A DNA stretch of 62,209 nt from a gamma proteobacterium symbiont of Ctena orbiculata (GTDB lineage: Bacteria > Pseudomonadota > Gammaproteobacteria > Chromatiales > Chromatiaceae), in the NCBI GenBank assembly GCA_003058525.1, contig QBVD01000025.1, positions 1 through 62,209 of the forward strand, written 5' to 3'. Below, one piece after another: positions 56,750-62,209 of the stretch. Made by a program: the position numbers and the translations under genes. The notes under the pieces were generated by a model, which did not search any database, was not told where the DNA came from, and saw only the letters and a list, made by a program, of their open reading frames with translations. Every line of letters begins with the position of its first letter. Within the stretch, counting starts at the first letter, position 1.

Positions 56750-56819
56750 ATTCCCCACATCAAACTGCAACAGTCCACCCCTATGGTGCGCATGCAATGA
56801 AGCACATGAGAGCAAGTAT

Positions 56820-57635
56820 ATGACGACGCTACGTTATAAAAGTCTCTTCATATCCGATACCCACCTCGGCCTGCGCGCCTCCCGTACAGAATACCTCCTC
56901 GACTTCCTCAAACACACCGATAGCGACAACCTCTATCTGGTGGGGGATATCATCGATTTCTGGAAGATGCGATCCGGGTGGTACTGGCCAGCCATCAACA
57001 ACGAAATCATTCAGCAGATCATCGCCAAGGCGAAACGGGGCACCCGGGTGGTATATGTGCCGGGTAACCATGACGAGCTGCTGCGTGACTACCTCAACTT
57101 CCATGTCTCCGGCATCGAGATCCGGAAAGAGGTGATCCACACCACTGAGGATAACCGGCAATTCCTGATCCTCCACGGCGATGAGTTCGACGGTGTGGTG
57201 CTGAACAACAAATGGCTGGCCCATCTCGGCAGCGATGCCTACGACCTGCTGCTGTGGCTCAACCGCTGGTTCAACGTCGCCCGGCGGCGCCTCGGCTTCG
57301 GCTATTGGTCCCTCTCCGCCTACCTTAAAAACCAAGTCAAAGAAGCGATGAAGTATATCGGCAACTTCGAACAGGCCGTGATTCACACCGTACGCGAGCG
57401 CAATCTGGATGGTGTCATCTGCGGCCACATCCATCACGCGGTGATAAGTGACATAGAGGACCTCACCTACGCCAACTGCGGCGACTGGGTGGAGAGCTGC
57501 ACTGCCCTGGCCGAAGAGCCCGACGGATCACTGAAGCTGATCCGCTGGGTCGATGAATCGATGAATCTTCTGGATGAAAAAGAGAAAACGTATGCGTATA
57601 GCGATAGTGACGGACGCGTGGTTTCCACAAATTAA
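56820..57635 (+). CDS. PlcP-like metallophosphoesterase (phospholipase C type)
   Basis: 271 residues. FISDTHLGLRASRTEYLLDF, LVGDIIDFWKMRSGWYWP, VPGNHDELLRDY, LHGDEFD and VICGHIHHAVI form a complete two-metal site, and YANCGDWVESCTAL closes it. The RSGWYWP and CGDWVESCTA segments match PlcP of rhizobia and marine bacteria, usually annotated as UDP-2,3-diacylglucosamine hydrolase. PlcP removes the head group of phospholipids to leave diacylglycerol under phosphorus limitation. The overlapping glycosyltransferase supports this over LpxH. Confidence 0.75.
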   Translation: MTTLRYKSLFISDTHLGLRASRTEYLLDFLKHTDSDNLYLVGDIIDFWKMRSGWYWPAINNEIIQQIIAKAKRGTRVVYVPGNHDELLRDYLNFHVSGIEIRKEVIHTTEDNRQFLILHGDEFDGVVLNNKWLAHLGSDAYDLLLWLNRWFNVARRRLGFGYWSLSAYLKNQVKEAMKYIGNFEQAVIHTVRERNLDGVICGHIHHAVISDIEDLTYANCGDWVESCTALAEEPDGSLKLIRWVDESMNLLDEKEKTYAYSDSDGRVVSTN

Positions 57636-58632
57636 CGGCGTCGTACGCACCCTTGATAAAACCATCAATCTGTTGAAGGAGTGGGGGCACGAAGTGCTCT
57701 GCATCAATCCGGGGCTGTTCCGCAGCGTGCCGATGCCGACCTACCCCGATATCCCGTTGGCCCTGTTTCCCTATGCCAGAGTGAAGGAACTGCTGGATGC
57801 GTTTCAACCCGACGCCATCCATCTTTCCACCGAAGGCCCCATCGGATGGGCCGGGCGGCGCTATTGCCTCAGGCACAACCACCCCTACACCACAACCTAC
57901 CATACCCGTTTCCCCGAGTATGTGAGGCTGCGCGCCCCCATCCCCCTTTCGCTCTCTTACGCCTTTGTCAGGGCCTTCCACAATAAGGCGACCCTGACTA
58001 TGGTGGCGACCGGCTCAATGAAGAAGACCCTGGAATCACATGGCTTCAAAAACCTCGAATACTGGACGCGTGGGGTTGATATCGAGCACTTCGTACCCAT
58101 CGATCAGCCGGTACTGGATTTGCCCCACCCCATTGCCCTATACCTGGGCCGGGTGGCGGTGGAAAAGAATATCACCGATTTCCTTGACCTGAAGATGCCG
58201 GGCTCCAAGGTGGTGATCGGCGACGGGCCCGCCCTGGAATCGCTGCAACAACGCTACCCTCAGGCCCATTTTCTCGGCTACCGGAAAAACGGCGATCTCG
58301 CCCGCCTCCTCGCCTCCGCCGATGTGATGGTCTTCCCCAGCCGCACCGATACCTTCGGTCTGGTGATGCTGGAGGCGATGGCCTGCGGCGTACCCGTCGC
58401 CACCTACCCGGTGGAGGGCCCGCTCGATGTGATCAAAAACGGTTCAAACGGCTGGATGGACGAAGACCTGTCGACCGCCGTCACCAGGGCCCTGGAGGTC
58501 GATCGCAGAAGCTGCAGGCAATTCGCCGAAGGCTACTCCTGGGAGGCCTGCACCCGGCAGTTCCTCACACTGATCCAGTCCAACCTGTCTGACCTGGTTG
58601 CCGAACCCGCACCGGCTGAGAAGCGCCTCTGA
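57592..58632 (+). CDS. GT4 glycosyltransferase (Agt-like glycolipid synthase candidate)
   Basis: 346 residues from ATG 57592 (MRIAIVTDAWFPQINGVVRT); an ATG at 57574 adds six basic residues. It overlaps the PlcP-like gene by 44 bases in another frame. GT-B fold: N-terminal GGVVRT-like loop, HTRFPEYVRLR (typical of diacylglycerol or mannosyl GT4 enzymes), donor-side FPSRTDTFGLVMLEAMACG with the E-x7-E motif. The pair matches plcP-agt, in which Agt glycosylates diacylglycerol. Sugar donor unknown. Confidence 0.78.
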   Translation: MRIAIVTDAWFPQINGVVRTLDKTINLLKEWGHEVLCINPGLFRSVPMPTYPDIPLALFPYARVKELLDAFQPDAIHLSTEGPIGWAGRRYCLRHNHPYTTTYHTRFPEYVRLRAPIPLSLSYAFVRAFHNKATLTMVATGSMKKTLESHGFKNLEYWTRGVDIEHFVPIDQPVLDLPHPIALYLGRVAVEKNITDFLDLKMPGSKVVIGDGPALESLQQRYPQAHFLGYRKNGDLARLLASADVMVFPSRTDTFGLVMLEAMACGVPVATYPVEGPLDVIKNGSNGWMDEDLSTAVTRALEVDRRSCRQFAEGYSWEACTRQFLTLIQSNLSDLVAEPAPAEKRL

Positions 58633-58683
58633 CCTAAACGGAACGGCGAGCCGCACCCTACGCCCTGTATAACCACCTTGTCG

Positions 58684-58701
58684 GGTGCGGCTTGCCGCAC
58701 C
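58684..58701. repeat. GGTGCGGC-type palindrome
   Basis: GGTGCGGCTTGCCGCACC, the same palindrome as at 45831 and 47269. A half copy (GAGCCGCACCCTA) lies about 40 bp upstream near 58648. It follows the GT4 gene and may act as a transcript end. Confidence 0.85.
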
Positions 58702-58811
58702 GAGATATTTCACAAATATCGGCGCTAACCCATCAGTGAGAGGTTGAGCAAAACCACCCATGTTCTCTAGAATAACAACATGATCAATAAAATGATGCTT
58801 AGCTGAAGACC

Positions 58812-59510
<699 letters not shown>

Positions 59511-59529
59511 TCTGATCAAACCACCGTAG

Positions 59530-59608
59530 GGTGCGCCTTGGCGCACCACTAAATCCCGGGCTAACCCCCTCCCCCCAACATCTCGTTCCCACGCTCCAGC
59601 GTGGGAAC
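59530..59608. repeat. Two dispersed palindromes
   Basis: GGTGCGCCTTGGCGCACC (59530-59547) and GTTCCCACGCTCCAGCGTGG extended to GGGAAC (59585-59608). The same two units, the second inverted, recur at 60774-60791 and 60881-60905, so they bracket the HTH-MNT/HEPN genes. Confidence 0.85.
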
Positions 59609-59669
59609 GCATAAGATACTGGAGCATAAGAACACACCCCGCAAAATAGATACTGCATATAATGTAAGC

Positions 59670-59713
59670 TTGATAGTTCATAATATATGAACTATAGTTC
59701 ACTATTTATGAAC
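59670..59713 (+). promoter_or_regulatory. Promoter with twin operators of the HTH-MNT/HEPN pair
   Basis: A -35 box TTGATA (59670-59675) and -10 box TATAGT (59693-59698) are 17 bp apart. The spacer is exactly the palindrome GTTCATAATATATGAAC (59676-59692). A second palindrome of the same form, GTTCA-N7-TGAAC (59697-59713), covers the start site. Centres are 21 bp apart, two helical turns. The winged-helix protein encoded next is the obvious binder. Confidence 0.75.
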
Positions 59714-59728
59714 CATTAACACCACATC

Positions 59729-60340
59729 ATGAGCCGACTCGCCAACGCACTCTTCAGCAGGACCCAACGACAGCTCTTGGGTCTGCTCTACACCCAGCCG
59801 AAAAGGAGCTTCTACACCAAGGAGATCATCCGCCTCACAGGCATGGGTGTTGCCACCATCAAGCGGGAGCTGGACCGCATGCTGGAGGTCGGTATCCTAA
59901 ACATGACCCGTATCGGCAACCAACACCACTACCAGGCCAATCCTGACTGCCCTATCTATCATGAGCTGTTGAGTATCGTGAACAAAACAATCGGAATCAC
60001 AGACATTCTCAATCAAGCGCTTTCATCCATTGCGCACAACATAAGCTGGGCATTCGTCTTTGGCTCGGTTGCGAGCAATCAGGAGATCTCATCAAGCGAT
60101 ATCGATCTGATGATCATAGGTGATATTGGTTTTGTGGAAACGGTGAATGCCCTTCACCCGATACAGGATAAAATAGCTCGGGAGATCAACCCGAAGCTAT
60201 ACCAAAATGATGAGTGGTGGGAATTAATGAAACGGAAGGATCCGTTTATCAAGGATGTGTTATCCAAACCTAGAATGGATGTCATAGGAGATGGACATGA
60301 GTTTACAGAACTTAGTGGGCAGGAGCCTGGAGGAGATTGA
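59729..60340 (+). CDS. Winged-helix/MNT nucleotidyltransferase (antitoxin-regulator)
   Basis: 203 residues. The N-terminal winged helix (about 10-75: FYTKEIIRLTGMGVATIKRE) is followed by a minimal nucleotidyltransferase domain with FVFGSVASNQEISSSDIDLM, i.e. GS-x10-D-x-D. MNT proteins paired with HEPN proteins AMPylate and neutralise the toxin in HepT/MntA (type VII) modules; here an HTH is fused, which would let it repress its own promoter. No Shine-Dalgarno is visible; the predicted leader is about 24 nt. Confidence 0.85.
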   Translation: MSRLANALFSRTQRQLLGLLYTQPKRSFYTKEIIRLTGMGVATIKRELDRMLEVGILNMTRIGNQHHYQANPDCPIYHELLSIVNKTIGITDILNQALSSIAHNISWAFVFGSVASNQEISSSDIDLMIIGDIGFVETVNALHPIQDKIAREINPKLYQNDEWWELMKRKDPFIKDVLSKPRMDVIGDGHEFTELSGQEPGGD

Positions 60341-60737
60341 ACCGGATAACGCCGGAATCAAGCGATTGCTAGCCGCGGCAACACGCAACATCGCTGACGG
60401 CAAAGTCGATAAAATAAGTTTGGAAAACCGCTTCGATGCCGCCTACAAGGCCATCATGCAGCTCGCCAATATCGCGTTGCAGGCAAACGGATATCGAACT
60501 CTGACAAGCAGGCCGGGTCATCACACCACGATGATTCAACTGTTGAGCCAAACAATTGGTCTGGGCAAGTCTACAGTGATTGTCTTGGATGCGTTACGCA
60601 AACAGCGAAACATCACCGACTACACAGGAGACAACATACCTGCCAGTAGCGTAAGCGAATGCATAGACCAAGCTGAATCGTTGCTAGATTGTGTTACAGC
60701 CTGGCTGAAAAACAACAGACCCGATCTATTTACATAA
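60297..60737 (+). CDS. HEPN domain protein (toxin candidate)
   Basis: 146 residues from ATG 60297, six bases after AGGAG; the ATG at 60291 is too close to it. It overlaps the MNT gene by 44 bases. Helical throughout: ENRFDAAYKAIMQLANIALQ is the HEPN opening and ALRKQRNITDYTGD stands where HepT toxins have R-x4-6-H. The His is absent (Tyr instead), so it may be a non-nuclease HEPN or use a variant site. Confidence 0.78.
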   Translation: MSLQNLVGRSLEEIEPDNAGIKRLLAAATRNIADGKVDKISLENRFDAAYKAIMQLANIALQANGYRTLTSRPGHHTTMIQLLSQTIGLGKSTVIVLDALRKQRNITDYTGDNIPASSVSECIDQAESLLDCVTAWLKNNRPDLFT

Positions 60738-60773
60738 CATAAGGGCATTTAATTTTCTTATACCACATCGTAG

Positions 60774-60905
60774 GGTGCGCCTTGGCGCACCAATCAGCTT
60801 TCGCCCCCATGCCCCTGCGTGGGTACGAATACGTCATGTAGAATAGTGAAACCTGGTACGCGCACCCACGTGAGATATGCATTCCCACGCTGGAGCGTGG
60901 GAACG
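60774..60905. repeat. Two dispersed palindromes downstream of the HEPN gene
   Basis: GGTGCGCCTTGGCGCACC at 60774-60791 and ATTCCCACGCTGGAGCGTGG continuing to GGGAAC (60881-60905). They mirror the pair at 59530-59608. The intervening sequence (60792-60880) has only a decayed relative. Confidence 0.85.
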
Positions 60906-60969
60906 AGCAAAGAATGTGGAAATAAAAAGGTGTTCATTATTGATTTACCGAACAGTTCCCATAAGATAG

Positions 60970-61419
60970 GCCATTGAAATTTTGGGATATAGGGATTATG
61001 TCGAGCAGATTACTTATCTAATCTTCCTCAAAATGGCTGATGAGTTTGAAAAGGCCGGTCAAATGACAAAAGTGCCCAAGAGATATAATTGGGCGAGACT
61101 GGTAAAGGAAGATGGTGGTGATCTGGAAAATCAATATCGCCATACCTTGGAAGCTTTGGACAAACTCGGTAACTCATTAGACACCATCTTCCGCAAGGCG
61201 CAAAAACAAAATTGATTCAGGCCGTCCATGACCTGCACCCTTCGGGCAGCCTTCGGCTATCCAAATTTGTTCCCAACAAATTTGTCAGGGCCCCGCCAAG
61301 CTGTAACGTTTGATCAAGATGATCGACAAGGAACAGTGGTCCACATTTCCGGAAGATGTAATAGGCGAAATTTACGTAAGCCTGAACGGACTTGCTGTGC
61401 GATCTTATTTAGCGGCCTG
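60970..61419 (+). pseudogene. Remnant of type I restriction hsdM
   Basis: 60982-61215 encodes GYRDYVEQITYLIFLKMADE through TLEALDKLGNSLDTIFRKAQ, the N-terminal helical domain of HsdM, missing its start. After a stop and about 90 bp of foreign or rearranged sequence, the next HsdM stretch (RLIKMIDKEQW, then EIY) reappears at 61307 onward before diverging. The methyltransferase domain, hsdS and hsdR are gone. Confidence 0.82.
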
Positions 61420-61458
61420 ATACTATATGATAAGTGTAAATATTCACCTAATAAGGGA

Positions 61459-61538
61459 ATTAATTCGCACATAATATAGTAATTTCTAAGGCATTGATAT
61501 ATATTGTGCGTAGATATTCATATAAACAGCGAATTAAT
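61459..61538. promoter_or_regulatory. Nested inverted repeats upstream of abiEi
   Basis: ATTAATTCGC (61459-61468) pairs perfectly with GCGAATTAAT (61529-61538), and CGCACATAATATA (61466-61478) pairs with TATATATTGTGCG (61498-61510) in 11 of 13 positions. AbiEi antitoxins are known to repress their operon through inverted repeats, so these are candidate operators. Confidence 0.6.
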
Positions 61539-61554
61539 ACGCCAGGAATATACT

Positions 61555-62209
61555 GTGCAACCGATGAACGGACTAGGAAAAACCGACCGCAAACGCCTGT
61601 CAGCGGTGCTCCGGGGCACTAAAGGCACGATCTCTGTCGCTGAGGCAGCCGAGATCCTGGACATGCCCGGCAGCGGTGCGGCCAAGTTGTTATCGCGTTG
61701 GGCTAAAAAGGGTTGGCTTGCCCGGGTGCGTCGGGGACTCTATGTTTCCATCCCGTTGGAGTCGCGGACCGCGGATGTGCCGTTGGAGGATGCCTGGATT
61801 GTCGCGGATAAGCTATTTGGCCCTTGTTATATCGGCGGTTGGAGTGCAGCGGAATATTGGGATTTGACAGAGCAGATATTTCGCACGCTGATCGTTCTGA
61901 CAACGCAGCGCCCCAGAGATCGTAAACCGACGATCAAGGGAACGGCGTTCTGGTTGAGGACAGCGCCGGATAGCGCCATGTTTGGTTTGAAGGCGGTATG
62001 GCGAGGCCCGGTAAAGGTCAATGTGTCCGATGCCACCCGCACCATCCTCGATTTGCTTGGCGATCCACAGTTGGGCGGAGGATTGCGTGCAACGGTGGAT
62101 GTGTTTAGGAATTACCTGAATTCGGAAAAGAGAGACCTGAAGTTATTAATTGAATATGCAGAGCAGTTGGGCAATGGCGCGGTTTTCAAACGCCTCGGTT
62201 TCCTGCTGG
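61555..62209 (+). CDS. AbiEi-family antitoxin, partial (runs off window)
   Basis: At least 218 residues with no stop before the end. GTG 61555 has AGGAA seven bases upstream and is preferred to ATG 61564. The N-terminal winged helix (TISVAEAAEILDMPGSGAAK, LLSRWAKKGWLARVRRGLY) and the following CYIGGWSAAEYW and VNVSDATRTILDLL are typical of type IV AbiEi antitoxins and related regulators. The toxin AbiEii, a nucleotidyltransferase, would be expected just downstream, outside this window. Confidence 0.85.
   Translation, partial: MQPMNGLGKTDRKRLSAVLRGTKGTISVAEAAEILDMPGSGAAKLLSRWAKKGWLARVRRGLYVSIPLESRTADVPLEDAWIVADKLFGPCYIGGWSAAEYWDLTEQIFRTLIVLTTQRPRDRKPTIKGTAFWLRTAPDSAMFGLKAVWRGPVKVNVSDATRTILDLLGDPQLGGGLRATVDVFRNYLNSEKRDLKLLIEYAEQLGNGAVFKRLGFLL

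Overview
The window reads as chromosome of a gammaproteobacterium. The conserved gene blocks are pilT-pilU / yggS-proC-yggT-yggU, coaBC-algC-argB-slmA with pyrE, rpsF-rpsR-DUF2232-rplI-dnaB-alr-radA, rnr-rlmB and lysS-prfB, and prfB carries the classic autoregulatory frameshift. Families such as DUF1820, DUF4426, a TIGR04219-type outer membrane protein, a long AlgC with a membrane sensor-like N-terminus, and many short dispersed palindromes fit a free-living or symbiotic sulfur-oxidiser-like lineage near Chromatiales. That placement is an inference from gene content, not a phylogeny.

Layout. 1-4.6 kb: two inverted copies of a 264-bp terminal-inverted-repeat element (MITE-like) bracket a DUF1820 gene, an ankyrin lipoprotein candidate, an unknown gene and pilU/pilT. 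4.8-9.3 kb: PLP-homeostasis/proline operon, then a dynamin-like GTPase. 9.5-15.2 kb: DUF4426, DsbD/TauE-like membrane proteins, AmpG-like permease, pyrE, DUF4124 protein. 15.3-31.4 kb: a long minus-strand housekeeping run (slmA, argB, algC, coaBC, radA, alr, dnaB, rplI, rpsR, rpsF, an outer membrane protein, rlmB, rnr). 31.6-37.3 kb: CPA2 antiporter, lysS, prfB, divergent sigma factor. 37.5-45.5 kb: glycosyltransferase, nucleoside phosphorylase-like protein, SDR, trmO, a multidomain response regulator whose catalytic motifs are all degenerate, and an ABC exporter. 45.5-47.4 kb: an LpxR-like outer membrane protein bracketed by near-identical repeats and preceded by the fossil of a second copy.

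The most interesting part is 48.0-58.6 kb. A tightly packed minus-strand operon encodes Nudix, a PhoU-like/APH-kinase fusion, an ATP-grasp enzyme, an HprK-related kinase, a histidine phosphatase-Nudix fusion, a second histidine phosphatase, a metallophosphoesterase, an amphi-Trp protein and a CinA/PncC amidohydrolase. The ATP-grasp, amphi-Trp and HprK-like triad is the poorly understood GAK system (Grasp, Amphi-Trp, Kinase), here embedded in a full set of phosphate-making and phosphate-breaking enzymes. Next to it lie dgkA and a PlcP-like phospholipase C plus GT4 glycosyltransferase pair, the arrangement used for phosphorus-sparing lipid remodelling in other bacteria. I infer that the whole block handles a phosphorylated metabolite or phosphorus stress.

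The right end (59.5-62.2 kb) is a small defence/toxin-antitoxin island. It holds an autoregulated-looking HTH-MNT/HEPN pair with two operators placed exactly over its promoter, a decayed type I hsdM, and the start of an AbiEi antitoxin gene that runs off the window.
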